Assembly (NCBI RefSeq): GCF_023715155.1
Contig: NZ_JAMBNQ010000002.1
Span: 248,001 to 312,000 of the forward strand
Direction: 5' to 3'
Origin: Neobacillus mesonae
GTDB lineage: Bacteria; Bacillota; Bacilli; Bacillales; Cytobacillaceae
DNA length: 64,000 bases
Under the pieces are notes generated by a model. It saw nothing but the letters and a program-made list of their open reading frames with translations. It ran no database searches and was not told the origin of the DNA. The stretch's first letter is position 1, and every line of letters starts with the position of its first letter. The position numbers were made by a program, and so were the translations under genes. Below are positions 46,478 through 55,340 of this stretch, in pieces.

Positions 46478-46600
46478 CTCCCTTTTTTATCCGCAATTTC
46501 TTCAGACTTATCCACGAATTACACCCGTTTTTCCGCGAATCAACCTCACTTATCTGCGAATCCAAGTAAAATATCCGCGTATCGCAAAATCAGCTCTCGA
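46478..46600. repeat. Five-unit 21-bp repeat, CCGCGAAT family
   Basis: CCGCAATT, CCACGAAT, CCGCGAAT, CTGCGAAT and CCGCGTAT follow each other at 21-base steps, the same pitch and core as at 39281-39370. It directly follows the 52-bp array. Confidence 0.85.
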
Positions 46601-46688
46601 AACTATCCCACTGTAAAAAAGTTCTAGCAAGATTTTTCAAATGACGGGGAAGATATACTTGTAAAACACATTTGAAAGGAGCTTTCCC

Positions 46689-47042
46689 ATGAAAAGAAAA
46701 CTTTTAATGATGCTCGCTGGTTCTGTGCTTTCAGGGATTTTGTTAGTGGGCTGTAATAATGATAATAATCAAAATCCGCCGCCGCCAAATGTAAATAATC
46801 CGACAGATACCAATTTTAATCCTAACGATAATAACAACAATGATATGACACCGGATAATAACAATAACAATGATCTCACACCAGATCAAAATGATGTCAT
46901 CAACGATAACGATCATTATTCTCCGGCAGAGGACAAAAATACGGATACTGACAAAGACCCTGGAAAAGATAGAAATACCAAGCAAGAAGATATCATTGAG
47001 GATGATATCGACGTAAACGACCGCGATAATAAGGACGAATAA
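46689..47042 (+). CDS. Asn/Asp-rich small lipoprotein
   Basis: This 117-residue protein has a signal peptide ending in the lipobox LLVGC (Cys 22). The mature part is almost entirely low-complexity: runs of Asn, Asp, Pro and Thr (NNNNNDLTPD type), then acidic residues. It is therefore a lipid-anchored, probably disordered, calcium- or wall-facing protein. I know of similar small lipoproteins in Bacillus but no established function. The start follows GAAAGGAGC. It is the first gene after the ESX locus and its repeat array. Confidence 0.8.
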   Translation: MKRKLLMMLAGSVLSGILLVGCNNDNNQNPPPPNVNNPTDTNFNPNDNNNNDMTPDNNNNNDLTPDQNDVINDNDHYSPAEDKNTDTDKDPGKDRNTKQEDIIEDDIDVNDRDNKDE

Positions 47043-47095
47043 AGTGAAACTTCAATCATTGGGAGCTTTTTTCACCCACTGATTTAGTTCCATTC
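47043..47095. repeat. Hairpin of the ACTTCAAT...CCCACT family
   Basis: GTGAAACTTCAATCATTGGG and CCCACTGATTTAGTTCC are imperfect inverted halves around a T-rich loop, similar to the element at 12418. It may help end transcription of the lipoprotein gene. Confidence 0.5.
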
Positions 47096-47122
47096 AAATG
47101 ACTCTAATAAAGCAGATTAAAA

Positions 47123-47168
47123 AAAGCATGGGGAGGTTCCAGATTCCAAAAGAACCGCTCCATGCTTA
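47123..47168. terminator. Bidirectional terminator between the lipoprotein gene and ywpF
   Basis: AAGCATGG and CCATGCTT form the outer stem, GGTTC and GAACC the inner one. A runs lie on the left and a T run on the right, so both convergent genes can use it. Confidence 0.8.
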
Positions 47169-47600
47169 TTAATTTTTTACTTTAATTTTCGGCTTGCTTT
47201 TCATTTTTTCTTTGAATTCTTCGAGCAGTTTGTGACCCTCAAGGCCCATTTGCAATAGATTGTCGAGCAGCAGCTCGGAGTAATCGCTTTTATTACGACG
47301 GAGATGACCTTCTAATAGGACACTAATGTGATGATCAAATTTTAGCAGGGAGCAAATTTTCGTTTGAAAATAAGCAGGGGCATTTTCCTTTTTGGTGATT
47401 TTGGCTTCGACAATAATTTCACGTTTTTCTGAAAATATTTTATAAAAATAATCATATAGATCTAAATCGGTATATGCCTCAAGCAGCCAGGTGTAATGTT
47501 CATCCTCTTTGTTAAGGACCAACCCATCTGTCAATGGAACTTCAACAGATGTTTCACCATCCTCCAAAACATCCAACGAGAACAATTTAAACGTTTTCAT
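47169..47600 (-). CDS. ywpF: YwpF-like protein
   Basis: This 143-residue protein matches the YwpF family in length and pattern: MKTFKLFSLDVLE at the start, a central VEAKITKKENAPAYFQTKI segment and a Lys-rich end. It is cytoplasmic with no membrane helix. In B. subtilis ywpF lies beside ssbB, and the divergent ssbB-like gene is next here too. The start was set at the ATG with GGAGGGTG upstream; a longer frame reaching 47651 lacks a site. Its function is not known. Confidence 0.85.
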   Translation of the reverse strand: MKTFKLFSLDVLEDGETSVEVPLTDGLVLNKEDEHYTWLLEAYTDLDLYDYFYKIFSEKREIIVEAKITKKENAPAYFQTKICSLLKFDHHISVLLEGHLRRNKSDYSELLLDNLLQMGLEGHKLLEEFKEKMKSKPKIKVKN

Positions 47601-47731
47601 CGACACCCTCCTGTCTTTTTCCTCATTATAGCATATGTCTGTTAAAAACAAATGTCGAAAAATCTTTGTCGAACTTTGAAAAAATCATTTATTAATCACT
47701 GTAATAGGTTAAATTTTACAAAAGCGTTGAA

Positions 47732-47785
47732 AAAATCTCATTTTCAAAAGTCTTCACTACTTGAAAAGGTGAAAATTGCGATTTT
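47732..47785 (+). promoter_or_regulatory. Candidate ComK box upstream of the ssbB-like gene
   Basis: An exact AAAA-N5-TTTT half-box lies at 47732-47744 (spacer TCTCA). A second AAAA...TTTT pair with a 6-base gap lies at 47772-47785. ComK boxes consist of two such AT-boxes. ssbB is a competence gene activated by ComK in B. subtilis. The spacing between the two boxes (27 bases) is not one of the classic values. Confidence 0.45.
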
Positions 47786-47841
47786 ACAACCATCTGGCCT
47801 CAGAGATATGATGGATTCATCAAACGAAAGGAGTTGAAATT

Positions 47842-48564
47842 TTGATAAATCAAGTTACGCTTGTTGGCCGATTGACGAGGGATCCAGAATTGAGGGCAAC
47901 ACCGGAGGGAACTTCGGTGACACAGGTGACCCTGGCTGTCAACCGCGGTTTTCGTAACCATAACGGGGAATTTGACGCGGATTTTGTTCAATGCACCCTC
48001 TGGAGAAAGGCAGCGGAAAATACGTGCCATTATTGTCGAAAAGGATCGCTTGTTGGAATTACGGGGAGACTGCAAACCCGTCATTACGACAATAGGGATG
48101 GAAAAAGAGTGTATGTAACTGAAGTGGTCGCTGAATCAGTGCGCTTCCTTAGTTCCACCAGGCCGCAGCCATCTGGCGGTGATTCCCAGTCCAGCAGTAG
48201 AGAACGGTATAACCGGGCTGCTGAAACGATGGCTGACAACGCTGGACGGCAAGGTGAGGGGAATTTGCAAAGATCTGTGAATCAATCACAGTCTGCATCA
48301 GGGAGCGAATTTCAAGGATCAGTAACAGGCGGTGCCCAGCAAGCCCCAGCTATGGAATCACGAACCACATCCGGCGGACCTAAGCTGACATCATCATTTG
48401 GTGCATCGTCTGCCACAGGAGGACAAACCCAGAAGGCCTCCCCTGGACCACCGCCTTTTACAGGCGAACAGTCGTTCAATGGTGCAGATTCACAGGAAAG
48501 ATCAGCAGATTGGCACATAAATGATGCCGGGCAAAAAAAGGAGGAGAGAGAGCTTGCGTTTTAA
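47842..48564 (+). CDS. ssbB: Single-stranded DNA-binding protein, SsbB-like with long tail
   Basis: This 240-residue protein has the OB fold in its first 105 residues ([53 protein letters not shown]). It binds single-stranded DNA during replication, repair or uptake. The remaining 135 residues are Gly/Ser/Gln/Ala-rich and probably disordered. B. subtilis SsbB is about 113 residues, so this tail is unusual. It ends in ERELAF rather than the DDDxPF tip that recruits partners. The start is TTG behind AAAGGAG. Position next to ywpF identifies it as ssbB and not ssbA. Confidence 0.85.
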   Translation: MINQVTLVGRLTRDPELRATPEGTSVTQVTLAVNRGFRNHNGEFDADFVQCTLWRKAAENTCHYCRKGSLVGITGRLQTRHYDNRDGKRVYVTEVVAESVRFLSSTRPQPSGGDSQSSSRERYNRAAETMADNAGRQGEGNLQRSVNQSQSASGSEFQGSVTGGAQQAPAMESRTTSGGPKLTSSFGASSATGGQTQKASPGPPPFTGEQSFNGADSQERSADWHINDAGQKKEERELAF

Positions 48565-48778
48565 TGAAAGGGATACCGGCAACTTAGAGCAGCTGCTGGA
48601 GAGCTTGATAAAAATGGTAGGCAAGTCCAATAAAAATGTAGATAGTCTGCAAAAGCGTGTCAGCCAGCTGGAATGGCTGATAAGGGAGCAGCAAATCGAG
48701 CTAAGGGAACGAGGCCCCATCAAAATTTACTCCAAGCGTCCGCACAAACCGCATGAAAAGATTCCAAATTATTATTGA
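48554..48778 (+). CDS. Small coiled-coil protein coupled to ssbB
   Basis: This 74-residue protein begins at a TTG, 9 bases after AAAGGAGG that lies inside the end of ssbB, so the genes overlap by 11 bases. The middle (about 8-52) is a strongly heptad-like helix with charged residues ([20 protein letters not shown]), and the C-terminal 25 residues are basic with Tyr and Pro. I do not recognise it. Coupling to ssbB suggests a role in DNA handling, such as competence or repair. The small size lowers confidence. Confidence 0.65.
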   Translation: MRFNERDTGNLEQLLESLIKMVGKSNKNVDSLQKRVSQLEWLIREQQIELRERGPIKIYSKRPHKPHEKIPNYY

Positions 48779-48858
48779 GTGAGCCCAATTTCCTCTTATT
48801 AATTGCCCCATTAGATAGAGAATCAACCAAGTCCCCGCAAGTTTCCTCATAATTGATG

Positions 48859-48894
48859 TTCCGGCAGACATTTGTTTCTGTCGGACTTTTTTTA
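48859..48894 (+). terminator. Terminator of the ssbB operon
   Basis: TTCCGGCAGA, a loop, TCTGTCGGA and a run of Ts. The stem includes one G-U pair. The rest of 48779-49092 holds no gene. Confidence 0.8.
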
Positions 48895-49003
48895 ATATAG
48901 AGGGGGAGGTGTTCCAGTTAAAATGATGAAAAAGTTACCGATGCATGTATAAAATTCCGCGAGCTGGGCATTCTTTTACTAAAACCCCCCTGTTTTTTTA
49001 AAA

Positions 49004-49032
49004 GAAGCCGCTGATCTCGTGTCAGCGGCTTC
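49004..49032. terminator. Perfect 11-bp hairpin after the decayed regulator
   Basis: GAAGCCGCTGA and TCAGCGGCTTC flank a 7-base loop. On the minus strand it is followed by TTTT and lies just downstream of the XRE pseudogene, so it is probably its terminator. Confidence 0.65.
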
Positions 49033-49092
49033 TTCGATGTTACATTCTATCTCTATGCGAATGGTTTATACGATAGCGTGGATGAAGGATGC

Positions 49093-49442
49093 CTACCGCT
49101 CAGGAGTCATTAAATGCAGTTCCACAAAAGCCATTTTTACATCCTCATAATCTCCTAGCAGCTGGTTAATCCAGTCAAAGTCTGGATCAGCAGGACTTTC
49201 ACTCGTCACATAACCATTAGAGTAATTTTCTTAGCCCTTATTTCGATTAATTTCATCTATATCGACCGTATATATATCTGCAAATTTAGCAAAGTTTCAT
49301 CGCCAGGAATCGACTTTCCCGTATCATATCGGCTAAAGCCCGACCGATGGAGATTAACCATTTTGGACAGTTTCTCTTGAGACCAGTTTTGTTTACCGTA
49401 CAGCATGCGTAACTTTTCGACAAATGACATCCTTTTCACCAT
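49093..49442 (-). pseudogene. Decayed XRE-family regulator
   Basis: The first about 45 codons encode an XRE-type helix-turn-helix (LSKMVNLHRSGFSRYDTGKS, then PGDETLL). A one-base loss after CTA then shifts the frame. In the next frame the text continues as FADIYTVDIDEINRNKG, meets an in-frame TAA, and goes on as ENYSNGYVTSESPADPDFDW and beyond to TPER before a real stop at 49093. One frameshift plus one nonsense codon indicate a dead gene. Checking the read depth at the shift would exclude a sequencing error for one lesion, but not both. Confidence 0.75.
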
Positions 49443-49609
49443 AACTTAACGGGAAAAGATTGCTTAGAGTTTGAATGTGTGCAATCTGTACGCTGCATGT
49501 TGTGAAGAGTGGGTACAAACGGAAAATTGCCGGGGAAATATGGAGGAAATGGGAGAAACATATTGAATAATTGATGATTGTGTAACATTTTGTCATTTGG
49601 AGGGACCTT

Positions 49610-50026
49610 ATGGAGCATACATTTATTTTTATCGGAAAAAGAATGAAAGAGAAAGGTTGGAAAGTTACAAGCAGGCCTGGATTTTACGATGCACTCCAGT
49701 TCACATATCCAACACAGCAAAAGGTTAATTCAGCAGAATCATCCTATCAGAGCATTCCGCTGCATTCAGCGAACATTACCTGCGGCAGCTCAGAGAATAC
49801 CATCTATTTTACCTTTCACAACGGGAAACTTCGGATTTTTACAGAAAAAGCAGAGCTGTCAGATCATGACATCTATGATATCTTCAGCAGCCTTCTTCTT
49901 AAAGAGGGAAATAAAGTCAGCTATCTAATCCAGCCGCCAAAGCGAAAAAGCAGCAAAATTAATAGGAAAAAAATACGGACCACATTCAAAGCAAAGACAC
50001 TAGCAAGAGAAAATTACGAGGCTTGA
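49610..50026 (+). CDS. Hypothetical protein, 138 aa
   Basis: I do not recognise this soluble, basic protein. It has an N-terminal region with alternating strands and a helix (FIFIGKRMKEKGWKVTSRPG), a Ser/Asn-rich middle with ITCGSSENTIYFTFHNGKL, and a Lys/Arg-rich C-terminus of about 30 residues. There is no signal peptide. It starts at an ATG behind GGAGGGACC. A Cys in the middle and the basic tail could suggest nucleic-acid binding, but this is weak. It stands alone between the decayed regulator and the 3D-domain gene. Confidence 0.6.
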   Translation: MEHTFIFIGKRMKEKGWKVTSRPGFYDALQFTYPTQQKVNSAESSYQSIPLHSANITCGSSENTIYFTFHNGKLRIFTEKAELSDHDIYDIFSSLLLKEGNKVSYLIQPPKRKSSKINRKKIRTTFKAKTLARENYEA

Positions 50027-50223
50027 AACGATTGATTTAGGTCAATTAGGACGATGGTAACATGAAATGATGTCTTTTTATAGGAAAAAAACATCATAGA
50101 CGAACCCCTGTCATACCGCATTTTTACCGCAATTATGACGAATTGTGATAGTCTTTTAATCTATTTGTAACATAACTGGCATATTATTTTGTTATAAATA
50201 GACTAATAAGGAGGGGGAAATGT

Positions 50224-51366
50224 ATGCCAACGAGAGTAAAGCGTATAATTCTCATGTTACTTACGGTCTTAGTTTGTGCGCCGGGCACCCTGGTCACACA
50301 TGCACAAACTAACAATGAAGCATTAAATAATGCAACACAAGAGCTGCAGAAGAAACAAAAATTAGTAGAACAAAAGCAGCAAGAAAGTCAATCCGTAAAT
50401 CAAGAAATAGCGAAAATTCAGCAGGAACTGCAATCTTTACATAATGATATTACAAAGAATCAAGAAGAAATGGCTGCAGCAGAAGATAAGATCGCTGCCG
50501 TTCAAGAGCAAATCGAAAAGAAGAAGCAAGAAATTGTCGTACTAGAGGACAAGATTCTTGGACGTAAAGATATTATGAAGAAGCGGGCAATAGCTCTTCA
50601 GCAAAATGATTCAGTGGATATGATTATCGATATCTTTTTTGAATCCGATAGTATTTCTGAATTTATTCAGCGTGCAAGCGCCGCATCTACTTTAATAGAT
50701 GCAGATAAGAATATTCTAACCGCACAGAAAGCAGATTTGCAGCAAATCGAAGAAGATAAAAAGGCCATTGACGAACAGGAACAGGTTTTGGAAAAAGAAA
50801 AGAACAATCTTGCAAAACAACAGCAAGAACTAAACCAAAACATGCAAAAGAGACAATCAATCTTAACTTCCATGCAAAATAAATACGAACAAATCGTGAA
50901 GGAAATGCAGCTAGCCGAACAGGAAAAGGCCGGCATTGCAGCAAAAATGAAAGACATTCAATCAAAAATCAAACAAGAAGAAAATACGGTTAAAACGGTA
51001 GCAGCGAAGAAGCCTGCTGTAAAAACGACAGCAGCGCCTTCAGCAAAAAAAGACCCTAAGCCGGCAAAGGCAACTAGTAACGGGAAAGAAATGTATGTAA
51101 CAGCAACAGCTTACACACCATATGATTCCGGCACGGTCACAGCACTCGGCTATAACATTAAAAAGAACCCGAACATGAAGCTTATCGCGGTTGACCCCAG
51201 AGTCATTCCGCTTGGAAAAAAAGTCTGGGTAGAGGGCTATGGGACAGCCATTGCCGGTGACACAGGCGGTGCCATTAAAGGCCATAGAATTGATATTCTG
51301 AAACCAAGTAAAAGTGCTGCCTATCAATGGGGCAGAAGAACAGTAAAAGTTATTGTATTGAATTAA
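50224..51366 (+). CDS. Secreted coiled-coil protein with C-terminal 3D domain
   Basis: This 380-residue protein has a signal peptide (about 1-28, cut near AQT), a long coiled coil (about 30-255; KQKLVEQKQQESQS and similar heptads) as in CwlO-type wall hydrolases, a Lys/Pro/Ala linker and a 3D domain (about 290-380). The 3D domain carries the three conserved aspartates (AVDPRVIPLG, AGDTGGAIKGHRIDI), related to a lytic transglycosylase barrel. It probably acts in peptidoglycan remodelling at the cell surface. The start codon has AGGAGGG close upstream; YocH and YabE share the 3D domain. Confidence 0.88.
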   Translation: MPTRVKRIILMLLTVLVCAPGTLVTHAQTNNEALNNATQELQKKQKLVEQKQQESQSVNQEIAKIQQELQSLHNDITKNQEEMAAAEDKIAAVQEQIEKKKQEIVVLEDKILGRKDIMKKRAIALQQNDSVDMIIDIFFESDSISEFIQRASAASTLIDADKNILTAQKADLQQIEEDKKAIDEQEQVLEKEKNNLAKQQQELNQNMQKRQSILTSMQNKYEQIVKEMQLAEQEKAGIAAKMKDIQSKIKQEENTVKTVAAKKPAVKTTAAPSAKKDPKPAKATSNGKEMYVTATAYTPYDSGTVTALGYNIKKNPNMKLIAVDPRVIPLGKKVWVEGYGTAIAGDTGGAIKGHRIDILKPSKSAAYQWGRRTVKVIVLN

Positions 51367-51369
51367 AAG

Positions 51370-51402
51370 ACGGCTCCGGGGTTTCCCCTCGGGCCGTTTT
51401 TT
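51370..51402 (+). terminator. Terminator of the 3D-domain gene
   Basis: ACGGCTCCGGGG and CCCCTCGGGCCGT form an imperfect strong stem followed by six Ts. Confidence 0.75.
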
Positions 51403-51529
51403 ACATTGGAAGGCAGTACAGCGTAAAGCAGGTTGTTTTTTTTAAAAGTTCTTGTAATCATATCTAGAGGACTCACTTTGATATCAATTAAGAAATAATT
51501 TTTTATAGAAACCCTCTATGGGGCCAATA

Positions 51530-51720
51530 TTACTTTAAGGGTTAAAAGTTGTTCTAAAGAGCACGCGCTATGGCCAAAAATTCAACTAAACAGTAAAAAG
51601 AAAAGAATCCCATAGAGCACGCCTAAAAGACAAAACTAGCTGCAACCTAAAAGAGTCTCAAAGGTACCATCTATGGGACAAAAACAAAATGATAATCATA
51701 GAAAAGGTCTATGGCTCAGA
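51530..51720. repeat. Loose repeat block, CCATAGAG/TAAAAGACA words
   Basis: Words such as CCATAGAGCACGC, TAAAAGACAAAA and CTATGGGACA recur about four times and resemble the block at 33.3 kb. From 51720 to 52128 I see only the short repeat below and no gene. Confidence 0.5.
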
Positions 51721-51834
51721 AAAATAACCAAAACCCCCAGCATGCCAAAACAAAAAGAAGAATACAGCCCTCTCGAAGATGCCTTACGGCTAAAATAAAT
51801 GATTATCCCACAAGAGTGATGCAGACGATTCATT

Positions 51835-51935
51835 CATATATCGGGTGTCGCTATGTCTGCATATCGCCTATCGCTATGCCCGTATATCCGTATATCGGGT
51901 GCCGCTACGCCCGCATATCGCCAGCCGCTATACAC
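51835..51935. repeat. Short GCTATGCCCGTATAT repeats
   Basis: ATATCGGGTGTCGCTATG, TATCGCTATGCCCG and ATCGGGTGCCGCTACGCCCG recur within 90 bases. They are imperfect, with no clear hairpin. Confidence 0.6.
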
Positions 51936-52128
51936 AATCAGTTTCAATATTCCGCAACTATCCTACTGTTTATTCCTAACTAACTAGAGCCAGCAAAACC
52001 AACACAGGAATTTCTAATGGATATGGTACACCTGGTGACATATCCAGAGGTAAGGATTTGTAAGGCGTTGTATCACATATACGAAAGCCCTCGAAAACAC
52101 CTTTTTCCAGTTCGATTTATCTTATTTA

Positions 52129-52172
52129 AAAAAAATGCCAGGCGCCATGTAAAATTTTCTACATGGCGCCTG
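52129..52172 (-). terminator. Terminator of the SNF2 helicase gene
   Basis: CAGGCGCCATGT and ACATGGCGCCTG form a perfect 12-bp stem; on the minus strand it is followed by a long T run. Confidence 0.9.
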
Positions 52173-52189
52173 AGATCTGCAATGAACCA

Positions 52190-55102
52190 TCATCCCAAAT
52201 AAACTAAATCTTTCAGCTCTTCGGTAGACAGTTCCGTAATCCAGTTTTCACTTTGGATAATTTGATCATTCAAAAATTGTTTTTTCTCCAGCATGGCGTC
52301 GATTTTTTCCTCTAAAGTGCCTGTACAGATGAGCTTGTGCACGTGAACGAATCGGGATTGCCCAATCCGGTAGGCACGGTCGGTTGCCTGGTTTTCAACG
52401 GCGGGGTTCCACCAGCGGTCATAATGAATGACATGGTTTGCGGCCGTCAGATTCAACCCGGTTCCTCCTGCTTTCAGGGACAGCAGGAACACCTGGAACT
52501 CCCCGTTCTGGAACCGTTCAATCATCGTATCACGATGCGACTTCGACACACTTCCATTCAAAAACGGCACTTCGACAGCAAATTTCTTTTTCAACACACT
52601 TCGAATCATTTCACCCATTTCAAGGTATTGTGTAAAAATCAGACAGCTTTCGTTCTGTTCCAACACGGCGTCCACAAGCTCAACCAGCTTCTCCAATTTA
52701 TTCGAACGTTCCAGGAGCACGCGTGCAGCTGATTTTTCCTTTAAATAAAGGGCGGGGTGGTTGCAAAGCTGCTTCAGCCGGCTGAGCATTTGTAAAATTA
52801 ACCCCTTGCGTTCAAAGCCAGACAGCTGTTCAATTTGAGCAAACGTATCATGAATCAGCTGTTCGTACAGTGATGCCTGTTCTGCTGTGAGCGGACAGTA
52901 TTCCTTTTGCTCCAGCTTATCAGGAAGGTTCAGTGCTACTTCCTCATCCTTTTTCGTACGGCGCAATAGGAAGGGACGGATTAATGCTTGCAACTGCTGG
53001 ATTTTTTCCTTTTTCTCATCTTTCTCAATGGGAACAATGAACTTTTTCTGGAATTGTCCCAGGCTGCCAAGATAGCCATGATTGGTAAAATCAAAAATGG
53101 ACCACAGCTCGGACAGGCGGTTTTCCATTGGCGTTCCTGTCAAAGCGATATGATGGCGGCCGCGCAGTCTGCGGACAGCCCGTGATTGCTTTGTCTGGGC
53201 ATTCTTAATGTTCTGAGCTTCATCAATGGTGATCGTGCCCCACAGCACTGACTCAAAGTCCTCTGAATCCAGGTGTGTCAAGCCATAGGAAGTCAGCACC
53301 ACATCGACATCCTGCATTTTTTCAGTGAAGGATTCACCCTTCAAGCGGTTCGGCCCATAATGTAAATGCACATCCAGCTCAGGTGCGAACCGTTCCAATT
53401 CTTTCTGCCAGTTCCCCAGCACCGATGTCGGACAAATAATCAACGCTGCTTTCACTGGAATCTTTTCAACAGCATCCGCATCCTTTTTCTTCCTCCGGGA
53501 CTTAGTTTCGGCCGCCGTGCTCGAATCCACTTCATTAAGGGCGTCAGGCAAAGACTCTTTCACCTTCAGCAAATAAGAAATGAGCTGAACGGTTTTTCCA
53601 AGACCCATGTCATCGGCTAGGCAGGCGCCAAATCCGTATTGCCTCAAGAACCAGAGCCAGCTCATGCCAAGCTGCTGGTAGGGGCGCAGCTCTCCTTGCA
53701 GACCGCCAGGCACCTCCACTAGTGGAATTTCATGAACTTCCGATAATTGTTTTATCATCTGTTTCCACTGCCGGTTCAGCTCAATCTGAATTTTTGCAAA
53801 CGCCTTAGGATTCTCAAGCTCGTCCTCAGCCGCTTCCGCCTCCAAGAGTTCCTGCTCCAGCAGATCACGGACATGCAGACCCTCTTTTTCCGCACGTTTC
53901 ATCATATCTTGAATCTGCCGGATAAACTGCGGATCGAGCTTCACCCAGCGCCCACGAATATAGACAAGCCGCCGTTTCTCCTCGACAAGATTCTGGAACT
54001 CATCCTCCGACAGATCGACGCCGTTCATCGAAAACCGCCAATTGAAATCAAGCATTGCCTGCAGACCGACAAAGGACGGCCTGTGGCTCGAGGACCCTTT
54101 CAAAGATGCCTTTACCCGCAAATTGGCATTTTTCATCGCCTGCCACCAGGAAGGAAGAAGAATTTCAACATCAAGCGCCAACAGCGTTTCACTTACTTCT
54201 GTTAAAAATAACCACGCTTCCTCCTCGGTTAGTTCCGATTTCAATGCATCCGCATTTTCCTCACCAAGCCATGGAATTAAACGAATCCAGCGAGCCTGTT
54301 CACGGTCGACCCGGTCCAAATAAGTTCGCCATTTCGCAGGAATCCGTTTCACATCTTCTGCATCAAAAACCTGATTAGGATTCTTTTTCCCTCTTAAAAA
54401 GATATCCAGCGTCCAGCTGCCTTCACCTTCCACTGGTTCATCCAGCCGAAGACCAATGGTAAACGGCGTATCGCTTTCTTTAATACCAACCCATTCAAGC
54501 CATGATTCCTCATCAAAATAGCGCGACAGTTCGCTGCCTGAGATATTTTGTTTTTTCAAAAGGTCAAGCTTCGGACCAAACAATTCCTTCATTTTCGCAT
54601 TACGCGTTAAATAGGCATCGAGTGCCTGGTTGTATAAATCTGAAATGTATCCACGAGCGTTTGCATCCACATTCTCGATATCCTGCTCCCAGAACGACGG
54701 GTCAAACTCATCCTTCACCCGTTCCGGCAGCCTCCAGCGGAAATCCCCGTCTTGCTTGCCCCAGACCGAAAAGTCCGGCAGCCAGTCTTTTTCCAAAATT
54801 CCCTCATACATCGAGAGGGCGGCCGCCAGACAAATCTCAGCTTCCTCATTCCAGTCCCAGTCGATGAACCGGTTGAACGACTCCTTCGCAAACAGCGATA
54901 CCAGCTGCCAGCCGTTCACCACCACACCATTGCCGCTCTCTTCCAGCACTGTTCCGAAAAAACTCTCCTCGTGACTGCTGAACACAAGGTTTTTCCAGGT
55001 GGAAGGAGGGAGGTCGACTCCGCGCTCATCCTGCGCACTGATGAGAAAGTTACCGTCGTCCAATTGAGTTGTAAGCAATCGTAAAAATTTCGTTCTAAGC
55101 AT
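52190..55102 (-). CDS. ywqA: SNF2-family DNA helicase/translocase (YwqA-like)
   Basis: This 970-residue ATPase of the SNF2 family (bacterial RapA/HepA-like group) has an N-terminal DUF-type region (about 1-420), then helicase motifs: DDMGLGKTVQ (Walker A), TITIDEAQNIKN (DEAQ for DEAH), LTGTPMENR, and the C-terminal lobe with FTQYLEMGEM, SLKAGGTGLNL and QATDRAYRIGQ. It probably remodels protein-DNA complexes or helps repair. The start was set at ATG 55102, with AAGGAG 11 bases upstream; upstream codons to 55150 are open but lack a site. It pairs with the SWIM protein, as in B. subtilis. Confidence 0.9.
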   Translation of the reverse strand: MLRTKFLRLLTTQLDDGNFLISAQDERGVDLPPSTWKNLVFSSHEESFFGTVLEESGNGVVVNGWQLVSLFAKESFNRFIDWDWNEEAEICLAAALSMYEGILEKDWLPDFSVWGKQDGDFRWRLPERVKDEFDPSFWEQDIENVDANARGYISDLYNQALDAYLTRNAKMKELFGPKLDLLKKQNISGSELSRYFDEESWLEWVGIKESDTPFTIGLRLDEPVEGEGSWTLDIFLRGKKNPNQVFDAEDVKRIPAKWRTYLDRVDREQARWIRLIPWLGEENADALKSELTEEEAWLFLTEVSETLLALDVEILLPSWWQAMKNANLRVKASLKGSSSHRPSFVGLQAMLDFNWRFSMNGVDLSEDEFQNLVEEKRRLVYIRGRWVKLDPQFIRQIQDMMKRAEKEGLHVRDLLEQELLEAEAAEDELENPKAFAKIQIELNRQWKQMIKQLSEVHEIPLVEVPGGLQGELRPYQQLGMSWLWFLRQYGFGACLADDMGLGKTVQLISYLLKVKESLPDALNEVDSSTAAETKSRRKKKDADAVEKIPVKAALIICPTSVLGNWQKELERFAPELDVHLHYGPNRLKGESFTEKMQDVDVVLTSYGLTHLDSEDFESVLWGTITIDEAQNIKNAQTKQSRAVRRLRGRHHIALTGTPMENRLSELWSIFDFTNHGYLGSLGQFQKKFIVPIEKDEKKEKIQQLQALIRPFLLRRTKKDEEVALNLPDKLEQKEYCPLTAEQASLYEQLIHDTFAQIEQLSGFERKGLILQMLSRLKQLCNHPALYLKEKSAARVLLERSNKLEKLVELVDAVLEQNESCLIFTQYLEMGEMIRSVLKKKFAVEVPFLNGSVSKSHRDTMIERFQNGEFQVFLLSLKAGGTGLNLTAANHVIHYDRWWNPAVENQATDRAYRIGQSRFVHVHKLICTGTLEEKIDAMLEKKQFLNDQIIQSENWITELSTEELKDLVYLG

Positions 55103-55340
55103 AGTAGGCCGTACTCCTTCTGTAGATGCACGTGATAACAGCATCACCAAAAATCCATATTCCTATATTATACCTAAAAATCAGCAGCAAGAGGAAGGGA
55201 GGCATATTGAACCCTCTAACAGGATATTTTGAAGATGGTTAAAAGTTGAAAAAAGTATGATGGTAAGAGAGGAACTTGCTGCTGGTACTCGATATAATTA
55301 ATAGCACCTCTGATCTAAGGGATATCTTTAATAAAAATAA

